The notes below the pieces were generated by a model. The model was not told where the DNA came from. It worked only from the letters and a program-made list of their open reading frames with translations, and did not search any database. The translations under genes and the position numbers were made by a program. Shown piece after piece: positions 1 to 8,536 of a stretch of DNA of 64,000 nt; the first letter of the stretch is position 1; the number at the start of each line of letters is the position of its first letter. This stretch comes from Prostheceraeus crozeri (lineage: Eukaryota > Platyhelminthes > Polycladida > Euryleptidae), in assembly GCA_907163375.1 (NCBI GenBank), contig CAJQUW010006798.1:1-64000 (forward strand), given 5' to 3'.

Positions 1-336
1 ACCGCCGCACATGAGAGATACATTGCTTTGAAGTGGAAACGATGTAACTTTCTTAATCGTCCAGGAGAACCTATTCATCCATAGTGCAATGTCATGTAAG
101 CGAGGTAGATTAAGAGAGTCAAAATATTCAGCCACTTTATAGCGATTGATGTACACTGCAACCCAATGTTTACCAGGAAGATTGTTGCTGTCCGTATTGA
201 TGATAAGCGAACAAGGATAGAAAGGAATTGAATTAGGTAAATTATCTCTAGAAAAGACATCAAGAAATATTGACTTGGAGTAGGGATGAGCATTTCCCAT
301 TTTCCTCAAGATTTGTATGTTGCTTAAGTTACTCAT
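1..336 (-). CDS. Polinton adenain-like cysteine protease, 5' part only
   Basis: This frame is open from the ATG at 336 to the window edge (112 codons) and has no stop because the gene continues outside. It carries the landmarks of the adenovirus-type maturation protease: the catalytic histidine in GKHWVAVYIN, then the acidic residue in AEYFDSLN, and a Cys-Gly (MCGG) right at the edge that fits the nucleophile region. The family cleaves capsid and core precursors during virion maturation, usually after a Gly-Gly. Its ATG overlaps the stop of the capsid gene upstream by four bases (ATGA). A 72-residue frame at 75-293 is a shadow of this gene. Confidence 0.85.
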   Translation of the reverse strand, partial: MSNLSNIQILRKMGNAHPYSKSIFLDVFSRDNLPNSIPFYPCSLIINTDSNNLPGKHWVAVYINRYKVAEYFDSLNLPRLHDIALWMNRFSWTIKKVTSFPLQSNVSLMCGG

Positions 337-1616
337 CTCTGATAGCTGACAGTTACGTCTCGCATTCTCGTTATTTCAACTTTGCTATCATAGATAGCAT
401 AAATGAGGCAAGTAATTGTTTTCTTCAAAGGTGACTCAAATGACACCTCTAGTCGTAGATTACCAGGCTTTGTAACTCCTACGCTTTCACCGCCTAGATC
501 TGCATCTGCTGTGAGATTGTATATAATGAAGAAGTAACCATTTTTATACATATCCATTGTAATTCCATTTGAATCATCTGTGTTAAACATGCTGAGTGCA
601 GTGAAAGTAGAACCATATTCACGTGCAAATTTACCCTCTTTAAAATTAGGCTCATAAGCTTTGCAAGCAACAAATTTTCCATCCTGATAGAGTGCTAGTT
701 TACTAACGTTAAAGTGTTGGAAATTAAATGGATTCTTTTCAAAAGCACCAATAAATGACTCATTTTCCACAAATGTGATATACACCGCCTTCGGCATCGC
801 AGTGGGAAAAAGATTTGGGTAGGCATGAGAGGATGATCCCGCACCAATTGTGAAGTTTGTTAACACACTGTGATTAACTGGATATATTGCATTGCTTTTC
901 CTCAATCCTGTCGCATGCTCGTTGATGACTGACGGGTTCATTGTTACTCTCCTTACATTGAGCACGGCACTACTTATGTTGATTTGATAGTTTGTAGCTC
1001 CAAAAGCCATTAACGCGAACTCAGGATTTGCACGAATAAATTTTATTTGCATTTTAACCTGTGATAGTAGATATCTAGATTGACGAAGGAAATCAAGATA
1101 GACAGGTCCTTTCAAGTATAATTCCTTTGAATCTGCTGTCAATTCCATTCGTTTTTTTAAACCTCCATTTGAAACCTCATCAAATTTCCCTTGCTGATCA
1201 TCATACCAGCCGGCAACTTGCAAGTGTGACTGTTTAGCTTGCTTCTGAAATTGCGTCATTGTATTTATGTATGCTCCATATGGATATGCTCGATCCCCTC
1301 CTTCAATCTGTTTGTCATTCAATATTAAATACACATCTGAGAATAGACTGGCAATAGGAAGATTTGTCAATCCCACTTTATCCTTAGTTGAATCAATATT
1401 GGTACCATCAGTCTTCTTAATTTGTATACACAATTCTAAATCAATGGATTGACAGTCAATATAATCTTGAGGATTAGCAGGTATATCAAAGTGAATAGGC
1501 TGTTGGTTACCATCGATATTTGTTGTGGGGACTATATCAATAATAGTTGAGGAAATAATGTCAGTTTGATGAGGCGGTGAATCGAAGAAACACAAAGCCG
1601 AATTGATACTCTGCAT
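333..1616 (-). CDS. Polinton major capsid protein (double jelly-roll)
   Basis: A 427-residue protein matching in layout the conserved Polinton major capsid family, the group that in many animal genomes is labelled F54H12.2-like. The visible signature runs from the N terminus: SALCFFDSPPHQTDI, then IHFDIPANPQDYIDC, then LFSDVYLILNDKQIE, then YPYGAYINTM. This is the usual start of the first jelly roll. The protein should form trimeric hexon-like capsomers. It is followed directly by the protease and preceded by a small basic GG protein, the standard morphogenesis block. The assignment rests on recalled family motifs rather than a search. Confidence 0.83.
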   Translation of the reverse strand: MQSINSALCFFDSPPHQTDIISSTIIDIVPTTNIDGNQQPIHFDIPANPQDYIDCQSIDLELCIQIKKTDGTNIDSTKDKVGLTNLPIASLFSDVYLILNDKQIEGGDRAYPYGAYINTMTQFQKQAKQSHLQVAGWYDDQQGKFDEVSNGGLKKRMELTADSKELYLKGPVYLDFLRQSRYLLSQVKMQIKFIRANPEFALMAFGATNYQINISSAVLNVRRVTMNPSVINEHATGLRKSNAIYPVNHSVLTNFTIGAGSSSHAYPNLFPTAMPKAVYITFVENESFIGAFEKNPFNFQHFNVSKLALYQDGKFVACKAYEPNFKEGKFAREYGSTFTALSMFNTDDSNGITMDMYKNGYFFIIYNLTADADLGGESVGVTKPGNLRLEVSFESPLKKTITCLIYAIYDSKVEITRMRDVTVSYQR

Positions 1617-1626
1617 CGTATTAGCT

Positions 1627-2109
1627 TTACAAATATGTTGTCTTCCTTCGTTTTGACTTGTTTCCAGTCGCTGTGGAATTTCGTTTGCGCTTTCTTGCTT
1701 TCACACGACGTCTTGATTTAGAACGTGCTGCTCTGGTGGGCTTTTTACTTCTCCTACGCCTTTGCTTAGTAACTCGACCTGATCCAACTTGTCTTGACTT
1801 CCTACGTTTCTTCCGAACTGTACGCCTCGTCTTTGTTAAATCATCTAATGCGTCTATGGCAGATTGCTGTGCACGCAATTTCATGGATTCACCGATATTC
1901 TCCCCTTGAAGTGCATCAGCTGCAACATTTGCACCAAAGTCTAAAGCTCTGTTTCCAACCCGCTTCATGAATGGTACGCCATACTTTTTGAGTGTTGGGA
2001 GAACCATACGTCTTAGTGCACCGAATATGCCTCCTCCAACTTGTCGTCTACCTCCAGCAAACACGGGATAGCCGCTCTGATAGGATGGACCACTGTAAAT
2101 GCCTGACAT
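1627..2109 (-). CDS. Small basic Gly-Gly protein, probable virion core/cement component
   Basis: A 160-residue protein with two parts. The N-terminal half is glycine-rich and carries the motifs VFAGG-R and VGGG-I, which resemble adenain cleavage sites, followed by a possible amphipathic helix (residues about 30-60). The C-terminal half (about 92-158) is extremely rich in Arg and Lys with repeated RRRRSKK-type tracts, as in DNA-condensing core proteins. It sits between the two capsid genes. By analogy with adenovirus pVI/pVII/pX-like proteins it could be a membrane-active or DNA-packing precursor processed by the neighbouring protease. That role is inferred from composition, motif and position only. 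Confidence 0.6.
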   Translation of the reverse strand: MSGIYSGPSYQSGYPVFAGGRRQVGGGIFGALRRMVLPTLKKYGVPFMKRVGNRALDFGANVAADALQGENIGESMKLRAQQSAIDALDDLTKTRRTVRKKRRKSRQVGSGRVTKQRRRRSKKPTRAARSKSRRRVKARKRKRNSTATGNKSKRRKTTYL

Positions 2110-2152
2110 TATGTCCTGTAGATAATTATAGATCCCACAATAGCGTAAAGCC

Positions 2153-3730
2153 TTATTCTCGTGTCCTGATGTGTAGTGTTAAAACAGTAACACCACCACA
2201 GAATGGTACTACTTCACCTGTATCATCATGAATTGATATGTCAATTCTATTGATGACATTTCTGCTCATTGGTACATACATCGTGTTAATAAATTCTCGA
2301 TTGATTAGTTGCTTCTTTACGGATGAGAGAGGAAATGTGCGCAGAAGTGGGGCCTCAATGTCGCCAACCCTTGTATATTCAATAATGTTACAATAGACGT
2401 ATAAGTTACTTATATCACGCTCTAGTGATGGGGCTGTATCGCCTATTGATGTGCCTTCATAAATAGTTGATTTTGAGAATCCCAATGTGGACGTTAACAC
2501 GCTATCCAGCTTGATAAGAGAGTTCTTTCCTAACTTTAGAATCATGCGTTTCTTATGTGGATCATAAGAAAAGTGATATTCATCTGCATCAAGGTAATCT
2601 ACACCAAACTCATTTAACTTTGTACATAATTCAGATGGCGTTTTCAAGCTTTCAATGTTCAAATTAACTCTTTTTACAAGTTCACTGGAAGTAGACAATT
2701 CATCACCCAATATGTCTTCGCTGTATATGTGGATATCCCATGAAGCATTTGTTGATGCTTTGAGTTTAGAAGAGGACAATTGAACCTTGAATGTATCATT
2801 TAACTCTGTCAACCAAGGTGCGCTTTCAAGGCCCTTAAACATCCCAATCATTTCAGATCCGAATTCAATAACAGCGGACTCAGACTTTTCCAATGGTGTC
2901 TTTTTAGTAAAAACAATAAATTCTGCCTCCGTTTCAACAGTAAATAAAGTTACGTTCTCTTTCTTATATTCACAAGTCATTAACGTTTCTGGCACTGATC
3001 CTTGAAAGTTTCTTGCAAAGTCTTCAACACTTCTAATGACCTCAAATTTATTTTTTACTCGGATGCTCCTCTTTTGTAATGCATACAATGGCACAATTCT
3101 ACATTGAAAATCAGTGACTTTCCTCTCCGAATTCCACCCACGTCCATTGTACCAATACCTTGATGAGAAAGTTGTTCTGGAATACCCAAAAGTATGACTC
3201 AAATCCTTACCTAATACAAGAAGAACATGCTTCCCTTCCTTCATCAATTTTGTTGACCCCTTTATGACTGTTTTGTAGAATTTATTCAAAGTCAGCTTGA
3301 AGAGATCATTTATTCGTTCAAACATTCTACCGATTTCCTTTTCTGTATCTTGCAAGCTCATTGTGGGAACCTTAGAATCAAAAGTTGACGTTGCAAATGC
3401 CTTTTGAATTTTAATCATGTTTTGGACAGATGGTAAAGATGTTGAAAAAGGATGTAAAGTTAGATGATGAAAAGCCCATGTACCATGTAGACTATTTTGA
3501 AATATGCGAAAGCAATCATCCTTCTCTCGTACTTCTTTATGTAATTCAAAATAGTTGTTCTTTAGCAAACTGATATCGTTGTAATAAGTAATTTCAGTTA
3601 GAGCAACTTCATGGGGTCCATGCAGAGTAATTGGATTAGCGAATTCAACAGAGTAGAGAGATGGTTTGTTACTTGGGAATATCTTGGGGTTGCTATTGCT
3701 TGGAAGAATGATATTGAAGTTAGTAGACAT
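2153..3730 (-). CDS. Polinton minor capsid (penton-like) protein
   Basis: A 525-residue protein from the ATG at 3730 (the frame opens nine codons earlier at a GTG, which is unlikely to be used). The N terminus reads FNIILPSNS, then SVEFANPITL, then GPHEVALTEITYYND. This is the conserved opening of the Polinton minor capsid family, predicted to carry a single jelly roll and to form vertex pentamers. The C terminus ends with a domain containing VVPFCGGVTVLTLHIR. It lies between integrase and the basic GG protein, as expected for the morphogenesis block. Confidence 0.75.
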   Translation of the reverse strand: MSTNFNIILPSNSNPKIFPSNKPSLYSVEFANPITLHGPHEVALTEITYYNDISLLKNNYFELHKEVREKDDCFRIFQNSLHGTWAFHHLTLHPFSTSLPSVQNMIKIQKAFATSTFDSKVPTMSLQDTEKEIGRMFERINDLFKLTLNKFYKTVIKGSTKLMKEGKHVLLVLGKDLSHTFGYSRTTFSSRYWYNGRGWNSERKVTDFQCRIVPLYALQKRSIRVKNKFEVIRSVEDFARNFQGSVPETLMTCEYKKENVTLFTVETEAEFIVFTKKTPLEKSESAVIEFGSEMIGMFKGLESAPWLTELNDTFKVQLSSSKLKASTNASWDIHIYSEDILGDELSTSSELVKRVNLNIESLKTPSELCTKLNEFGVDYLDADEYHFSYDPHKKRMILKLGKNSLIKLDSVLTSTLGFSKSTIYEGTSIGDTAPSLERDISNLYVYCNIIEYTRVGDIEAPLLRTFPLSSVKKQLINREFINTMYVPMSRNVINRIDISIHDDTGEVVPFCGGVTVLTLHIRTRE

Positions 3731-3770
3731 GTTGACCTCATATATGTAAGAAGTCACATGCTATATTAGC

Positions 3771-4010
3771 TTAAAAGTTACGAGTGTCTCCCACCTCAAC
3801 ATTTTGTAGATCCTGGTGCGTTATCCAGCTATTGAATGAATCAGGATATCCTTTCCATTTAACTAGATATTTCCTTTTATTGCCATGACCTTTCTTCCTA
3901 ATTATTTTGTCAATCATATACACCTCTTCACTTCTGTCTACTACTTGCAATTCATAAGAGTAAAATTTTCCTTCAATTGGATTGCCATGGTAATCTATTA
4001 ATTTATACAT
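3771..4010 (-). CDS. Polinton integrase, C-terminal chromodomain part
   Basis: The segment encodes a chromodomain: YMIDKIIRKKGHGNKRKY followed by LVKWKGYP and SFNSWI, with the aromatic and tryptophan residues of the methyl-lysine cage. Polinton integrases commonly end in such a domain, thought to steer integration to marked chromatin. It is the C-terminal part of the integrase whose core lies immediately upstream on the same strand. Confidence 0.8.
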   Translation of the reverse strand: MYKLIDYHGNPIEGKFYSYELQVVDRSEEVYMIDKIIRKKGHGNKRKYLVKWKGYPDSFNSWITHQDLQNVEVGDTRNF

Positions 4011-4858
4011 GGTGGTCTAAATTTTGTATTTACTTCATCTACAAAAAACTCTTCTTCAGTCCAATTAGGTAGATACCCCTTCTCAAATGTAGACTTAACC
4101 TTTGAAATCCGAACTCTATCACCAACATTAATTTTCTTTTCATTGGAAATGTTTTTCGCTTTCTTATCATACAATCGAAGCCATACATCCATCGCATTAT
4201 CTGGGGTAACATCAACAGGTTTCATCTTAATGATTCGATGGTAGCTTTCATTGTAATTCTTAACAAATTTCTGCAGCTCACCTATCCAAACATGTATATT
4301 TTTTGCAGTGAAATAGCGCCATATTTTTGTCTTCAGTGTGCGATTGAACCTCTCAACCATGGCAGCTTTATAAGCACTTTTGACACTAAACAATTCCACA
4401 TTATGACTTTTAAGGAGACTTCGAACATGAGAGTTTTCGAATTCCTTCCCTTGATCGGTCTGTATTCTTTGCGGAACACGCCCCTCATCGAAAATGCTCT
4501 GAAAAGCCGCTTCAACTTCTGGTCCTCGTTTAGATTTCAGCGCACGTGCCCAAGCATAGCGAGATAAAATATCTATTACGGTTAAGATGTATTTATAGCC
4601 ATCATTGTACTGTGATATCTGTTGCATGTCAGCCAAGTCCGCTTGCCATTGACTATCTATATTGTTAACAACATATTTTCTCGTTGGAAACCGCTTTCTC
4701 GCATTTTTGTGAAGAGTGTAAGTCGGTTGACTCCTTAACCACTTCTTGACTTTCTCTATCCCCACACCTGCTGCACGAGCTAGAACCTCCGGACGACTGA
4801 AACTTGCGGGGTGATTTAACTCGTAATAAATCTTTCTGAGTTTCACTGCTGTACTCAT
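3998..4858 (-). CDS. Polinton retroviral-type integrase, core
   Basis: The DDE core is plain: first Asp in WQADLADMQQ (followed by VIDILSRYAWA), second Asp in IQTDQGKEFEN, and the Glu in AAMVERFNRTLK. It is preceded by a helical N-terminal region (KIYYELNHPASFSRPEVL) and a basic stretch, and followed by an SH3-like region (VGDRVRI). The ATG at 4858 is chosen because the longer frame begins with a TTG and a hydrophobic run not seen in the family. The enzyme inserts element DNA into the genome with 6-bp duplications in this family. Confidence 0.85.
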   Translation of the reverse strand: MSTAVKLRKIYYELNHPASFSRPEVLARAAGVGIEKVKKWLRSQPTYTLHKNARKRFPTRKYVVNNIDSQWQADLADMQQISQYNDGYKYILTVIDILSRYAWARALKSKRGPEVEAAFQSIFDEGRVPQRIQTDQGKEFENSHVRSLLKSHNVELFSVKSAYKAAMVERFNRTLKTKIWRYFTAKNIHVWIGELQKFVKNYNESYHRIIKMKPVDVTPDNAMDVWLRLYDKKAKNISNEKKINVGDRVRISKVKSTFEKGYLPNWTEEEFFVDEVNTKFRPPCIN

Positions 4859-4991
4859 CGTCTTTGTTCTGATTTGCACGCGTATTACTCCCACAGCAAC
4901 TGCTAACACAATTGATATCAACCTCTATTCCCTCTTCTCCTTTACCTTCGAGCGCAGATTTCAAACAAGAGCAAAACTTTTGTAGCGACAT
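4665..4991 (-). CDS. Small cysteine-rich frame overlapping the integrase start
   Basis: An ATG-started 108-residue frame begins 133 bases upstream of the integrase ATG and overlaps its 5' part in another frame. Only the first ~45 residues lie outside the overlap. They include a run ending VDINCVSSCCGS and a possible short amphipathic helix. A short Cys-Cys protein just before integrase is something I recall from other Polintons, but I cannot name it. It may be a real small gene or the leader of the integrase transcript. Confidence 0.3.
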   Translation of the reverse strand: MSLQKFCSCLKSALEGKGEEGIEVDINCVSSCCGSNTRANQNKDDEYSSETQKDLLRVKSPRKFQSSGGSSSCSRCGDRESQEVVKESTDLHSSQKCEKAVSNEKICC

Positions 4992-5025
4992 GATATGAGA
5001 GAAGCAAAGCTTAATTTATATTTGC

Positions 5026-5706
5026 TTAATATTTACTATAATCCTTTCCAACACGCATTGAGCGCCTAGTAGCTCTTTTTGGTTGAAGATCATCGGGATC
5101 ATGAAGCTCTCGCTTGACCGCCATCGTGGGTGTTTTACTTTTTGTTTCATCTTGTAAGTGACCCTTGTCCAACTCATTCACAGTCGGTCCTCCAATAATA
5201 TTGTGTGGTACATTTTGATCAGATAAAATTTTCTGAAAATATGACCACCCTTGTGGTGCACCCAGTTTTCGCCTTACATCTCTAACAGCATATTGCAGAA
5301 GGTCATCTATGTGACTATTTCTAATAACATCACCAGTTGTTTCATCTATTATCTCCCCTCTCTCATTGAACTTCACATGTGGATCAATGAAGTCAAATAA
5401 TCGCTCAGCGCGCACACGATATGGTCGAGGTGTTGACAAGGTTATAAATCGTCGCAACTTATCACGAATCTGTCGCCTCTCATCAATGTTTTCAGCTGCT
5501 AACTGCATTCGTCGATAGGGATCCTTAATCTTCTGAATTTCCATATCCTTTTGTGTTAGTTCCTTAAGTTGATTCGTAATAGGTTGATCTATATTTTTGA
5601 CTTCCTGTGCACTTTGTAATGTAGTCAATTGTACATACTCCTCTTGAGGAATGACTACCATCTTTGAATACGACATGTTTGAAAATAATAAGGCAACAAA
5701 GTACAT
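5026..5706 (-). CDS. Conserved Polinton protein of unknown function
   Basis: A 226-residue protein. A second ATG at 5676 (MSYSKMVVIPQEEY) is the more likely start, because similar proteins in other Polintons begin this way. The N-terminal third is charged and probably coiled (EEYVQLTTL through QKDMEIQKIKDP). The middle has a predicted globular part containing RAERLFDFIDPHVKF and DDLLQYAVRDVRRKLGAP. The C terminus is basic (QPKRATRRSMRVGKD). It sits between the ATPase and integrase genes. I do not assign a function; a structural or tegument-like role is only a guess. Confidence 0.6.
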   Translation of the reverse strand: MYFVALLFSNMSYSKMVVIPQEEYVQLTTLQSAQEVKNIDQPITNQLKELTQKDMEIQKIKDPYRRMQLAAENIDERRQIRDKLRRFITLSTPRPYRVRAERLFDFIDPHVKFNERGEIIDETTGDVIRNSHIDDLLQYAVRDVRRKLGAPQGWSYFQKILSDQNVPHNIIGGPTVNELDKGHLQDETKSKTPTMAVKRELHDPDDLQPKRATRRSMRVGKDYSKY

Positions 5707-5715
5707 TGCTTAAAA

Positions 5716-6351
5716 CTAACTGTGAACCGAGAAAACTGTCATTGGTTCAGCGAAATTAGGTATGATATTTGTTCGAAATCGAAGTCGTTCCGGACATTCC
5801 TGGGTTAGATCAATAAATAGATAGCCATGTGGTTTCTTAGTTACATCTTCATATATTTTTGAAAGAACTTTAGGTTGTTGAGGTAATATCTGTCTACTGA
5901 GATGATGTATCTGACTGCTGTCTCTTGGATTTTTGAATATTGCCAAATAATGTGTATTCAAACTCCTAGTTCTTTGCTCTTTCCCTCCATCAAAAATGTT
6001 TTGGGTGATATAGATAATAAAAGCTTCCCTATGATGTGCAGTTTGAATGAACATTTCAGTTACATCCTTTGAAGATTTGCTTTCACGTAATAGATCATCT
6101 AATACTAGTAAGTCACCTGCTTTGATGTCTTCAGTTGTCGGTAACCCTTGCTTCACATCATAACCTTTCTGGCGAAGTGCAGAATGTAGTTGTGGTTGAA
6201 ATATGCCATAACACCATTTAACTCTTTTAATTTCTTTATTAAACATCTCATTTCTAAATTGTAGTAATTGAGTTACAAAAGTAGTTTTACCGGACTGACT
6301 TGGTCCGGCCACACACATTGTGCGATCAGTGAATAGGCGAAAATCTGTCAT
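5716..6351 (-). CDS. Polinton genome-packaging ATPase (FtsK/HerA, A32-like)
   Basis: A 211-residue P-loop ATPase. Walker A is GPSQSGKT at residues 16-23 and Walker B is LLVLDD at 81-86. They are followed by an HHREAFIIYITQN segment that fits the sensor region of the A32/FtsK-HerA class. The length matches Polinton and poxvirus A32 packaging motors, which pump DNA into the preformed capsid. The gene lies 10 bases downstream of its right-hand unknown neighbour's intergenic gap and 9 bases from the next gene on the left, so the block is tightly packed. Confidence 0.88.
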   Translation of the reverse strand: MTDFRLFTDRTMCVAGPSQSGKTTFVTQLLQFRNEMFNKEIKRVKWCYGIFQPQLHSALRQKGYDVKQGLPTTEDIKAGDLLVLDDLLRESKSSKDVTEMFIQTAHHREAFIIYITQNIFDGGKEQRTRSLNTHYLAIFKNPRDSSQIHHLSRQILPQQPKVLSKIYEDVTKKPHGYLFIDLTQECPERLRFRTNIIPNFAEPMTVFSVHS

Positions 6352-6427
6352 CCTGAAATTTCAAAAGCTTTAAAGACCAACACCCACCAGTTTGCTTAGA
6401 ATAAAACAAGTCATGTTCCATAACAAC

Positions 6428-6433
6428 TTTATT
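6428..6433 (-). terminator. Polyadenylation signal AATAAA
   Basis: The minus strand reads AATAAA about 27 bases past the stop of the 6460-7206 gene, a normal position for a poly(A) signal. Confidence 0.45.
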
Positions 6434-6459
6434 TACATTTAGAAACTTTCATTTCACAT

Positions 6460-7206
6460 TCACAGCATTTGTGTTTCCTCATCAATGTCAGCATTAAAAT
6501 AACTTCTCGCGTCAATTTGAGCATCTTGGCGTTTCAATTTCAACTTAACACTCCCTTCCTTGGATTTCCGTCCCCGCTTTTTGCTTTCTTCAACATCCTT
6601 CCCATCTTTTGAAGTAGATTTATCGATGGTGATTAGACACTTATCAATCGGCATTGGCTCATAAACCAACTGTAGAACTTTCATTTGTAACGATGCCACT
6701 TTTCCGGTTGAGCCGTGAGCACCAATGTATAGACCGTTGACGTGTATTAAACCCATGTATCGTCCGCGCTTCAGATCATCACACTCCATTGTATTTCCAA
6801 GTAGATCGAATGCTTGAAAGTGATCGGACAATTTCAAGAATAGCGTATCGAACTCGGGTAAATCCTTATAGCCACTTCCTTCCTCTAACGCCTTCCTCCA
6901 ATGTGTAGGAGCACTTTCGGGCAACACAACGCATTCCTTCGCCAAAGAGTCGATGGTTTTGAGTATCATCTGCTGCCATTTCGGAAAGGTTACTCGCATT
7001 TGTCTCATGTTGCTATAACCAGATGAAGACATACCATTACTGTGGAAAAATGGAACTTGAAGGTAGAAACCATCGTCACCATAGCTCAACGTTTGGAAGT
7101 AAAAGGTATTTCCGATCCCTTGAACCTTCCTTGTCGGTCGGAATTTAAAGAGATCACGTTCAAATGAGTCGCTCTCCTCTCTAAATATAAACATTTTTTG
7201 AGACAT
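6460..7206 (-). CDS. Unknown Polinton accessory protein with basic AT-hook-like tail
   Basis: A 248-residue protein I do not recognise. Residues about 1-175 look globular with many aromatics (FYFQTLSYGDDGFYLQVPFF, KWQQMIL). Residues 190-230 are lysine-rich and include KKRGRKSK, resembling an AT-hook or nuclear signal. The tail is acidic. It has its own TATA-like promoter and a downstream AATAAA, so it is probably a separate transcription unit. Nuclear DNA binding is a possibility suggested only by the basic stretch. Confidence 0.6.
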   Translation of the reverse strand: MSQKMFIFREESDSFERDLFKFRPTRKVQGIGNTFYFQTLSYGDDGFYLQVPFFHSNGMSSSGYSNMRQMRVTFPKWQQMILKTIDSLAKECVVLPESAPTHWRKALEEGSGYKDLPEFDTLFLKLSDHFQAFDLLGNTMECDDLKRGRYMGLIHVNGLYIGAHGSTGKVASLQMKVLQLVYEPMPIDKCLITIDKSTSKDGKDVEESKKRGRKSKEGSVKLKLKRQDAQIDARSYFNADIDEETQML

Positions 7207-7292
7207 AATTCAATGTTGTACTTATTCGGAGCTTTTCAACCGTCAGCGATGAATGATAGCTTCAAAGTGATTAAAGAGTACAAGCGCGTCTC

Positions 7293-7302
7293 TCTTATAT
7301 AC
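7293..7302 (-). promoter_or_regulatory. TATA-like box for the 6460-7206 gene
   Basis: The minus strand reads GTATATAAGA about 90 bases before the ATG at 7206. The same GTATATAAG core stands before the 7815-8426 gene, which supports a shared promoter class. Confidence 0.4.
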
Positions 7303-7355
7303 ATATTCACATGAGTCATCAATCAATGATGACGTGTCAATCCATGATTCGTCGT

Positions 7356-7805
7356 CTACAGCAACACTGCGGCACCTGCCACAACTTTCCCTAGTGGACT
7401 GTTGAGTACATTGTAAATGCTGTTTCCAATATCATTCAACATATTCAAAAACCCACCGCCTCCACGCTGAACTAAGTTCCGCCTTTTCATATCACTGCTT
7501 CTTGGATTTGAAAATTTTCTAATGCTGTTTAGATAATCAGTACTCAATAAAGGCTTGTATATTGGGAGGCATTTGTGTATTGCAAAAGCCAAATCACGAA
7601 TGAAATCATCACTGGAGTTTTGAATTAATTTGCACTTAACTTTATTGTTTCGCATGCTGTTTAACTTTCGCAACGCCTTCTTAAACTGACTTGAAGGTCT
7701 AAAAGAACCATTCTTCCGAGAAAAAGATGCCTTTCGTTTTGCAGTCATTTTTATTGTGTTAAAAGCAAAGCATTTATAAAAATATACATTTTTGCTTAGT
7801 TCCAT
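7356..7805 (-). CDS. Small Polinton GG-motif protein (core/membrane-active type)
   Basis: A 149-residue frame; the ATG at 7748 (MTAKRKASFS) is a more natural start. It matches a widespread Polinton small protein in pattern. There is a basic N terminus, a middle helix region with DDFIRDLAFAIHKCL, a Lys/Arg stretch, then LVQRGGGGFLNMLNDIG and a hydrophobic C terminus (LGKVVAGAAVLL). The RGGGG just before a hydrophobic helix looks like an adenain site that would release a membrane-active tail. The family match is from memory of the pattern; the processing is inferred. Confidence 0.6.
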   Translation of the reverse strand: MELSKNVYFYKCFAFNTIKMTAKRKASFSRKNGSFRPSSQFKKALRKLNSMRNNKVKCKLIQNSSDDFIRDLAFAIHKCLPIYKPLLSTDYLNSIRKFSNPRSSDMKRRNLVQRGGGGFLNMLNDIGNSIYNVLNSPLGKVVAGAAVLL

Positions 7806-7814
7806 GCAACAAAG

Positions 7815-8426
7815 TCAAACGGTAACAGATGGTAGGTCGTAGTCATCAACATCACTCAAGGTCTGTGTCGTTGCAGTTATAAGCTGTTCTATATTACACA
7901 TTAAATCCTTTGATAGAGGACAGCATGAACAGCATGGCTTTGAAGCGAAGACTTTTAAAAGATTAGCATAGTACGCTCTAAACTTGATTATGTCCCGGTC
8001 ATCTTGCACTGCCACATTGACGCTCATCGATGGGGGTCCGGTAAACATGTCCACCTTGAATTTACCACCATTTTCCTCATAGTGGCTAAATACGATTATA
8101 TCATGCAAACAAGTCTTCAATTTCCGTGTTCTCATTTCACAATAGCAACGAGAACTCTGTGGAATAGCTTCCGTCAAACTCAGAGGCTTGAACACTTCAT
8201 CGAGCCAAAATCGTAGTACTCGCGTAAGGGCATTGGTCAATGTCCTCATTAAGAGTTTCTGAAGTTCAATATCATCTTCACAATGATAGAATGTGACAAT
8301 ATCCTCCATCAGATCTATGAGATCAGCTTTGTAACCAATAACATCATTTGCAGAGTAGAAAATCTTGCTAGTAAACAGATTGTCTTTGTGAATAATTGAA
8401 ACAGGAATGATCGTGGTAAATGGCAT
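7815..8426 (-). CDS. Unknown Polinton accessory protein
   Basis: A 203-residue protein with no domain I recognise. It has many helices (KADLIDLMEDIVTFYHCEDD, KLLMRTLTNALTRVLRFWLD), scattered cysteines including a cluster PCCSCCPL near residue 165, and an acidic C terminus. It is preceded by a clear TATA-like box and starts about 55 bases downstream of it. It lies between the GG-motif protein and the UBA-RING gene, the end of the element where variable, host-directed genes are usual in this family. Confidence 0.55.
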   Translation of the reverse strand: MPFTTIIPVSIIHKDNLFTSKIFYSANDVIGYKADLIDLMEDIVTFYHCEDDIELQKLLMRTLTNALTRVLRFWLDEVFKPLSLTEAIPQSSRCYCEMRTRKLKTCLHDIIVFSHYEENGGKFKVDMFTGPPSMSVNVAVQDDRDIIKFRAYYANLLKVFASKPCCSCCPLSKDLMCNIEQLITATTQTLSDVDDYDLPSVTV

Positions 8427-8480
8427 GTTTATTAATGTCTACAATCCTCAACAAGTATGGTTGTAATAGAAGTGTAATAA

Positions 8481-8490
8481 CCTTATATAC
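8481..8490 (-). promoter_or_regulatory. TATA-like box for the 7815-8426 gene
   Basis: The minus strand reads GTATATAAGG about 55 bases before the ATG at 8426, which leaves a leader of roughly 30 bases if transcription starts 25-30 bases downstream. Confidence 0.45.
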
Positions 8491-8536
8491 AAAAGCTGCA
8501 CAATAGCAACCAATCACAGACACGCATGATGACTCA

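Noticed and set aside
75-293. Hydrophobic 72-residue minus-strand frame that looks like a membrane protein
   Set aside because: It overlaps the protease gene in another frame, and the protease frame carries the family motifs and an ATG; the hydrophobic frame is a shadow.
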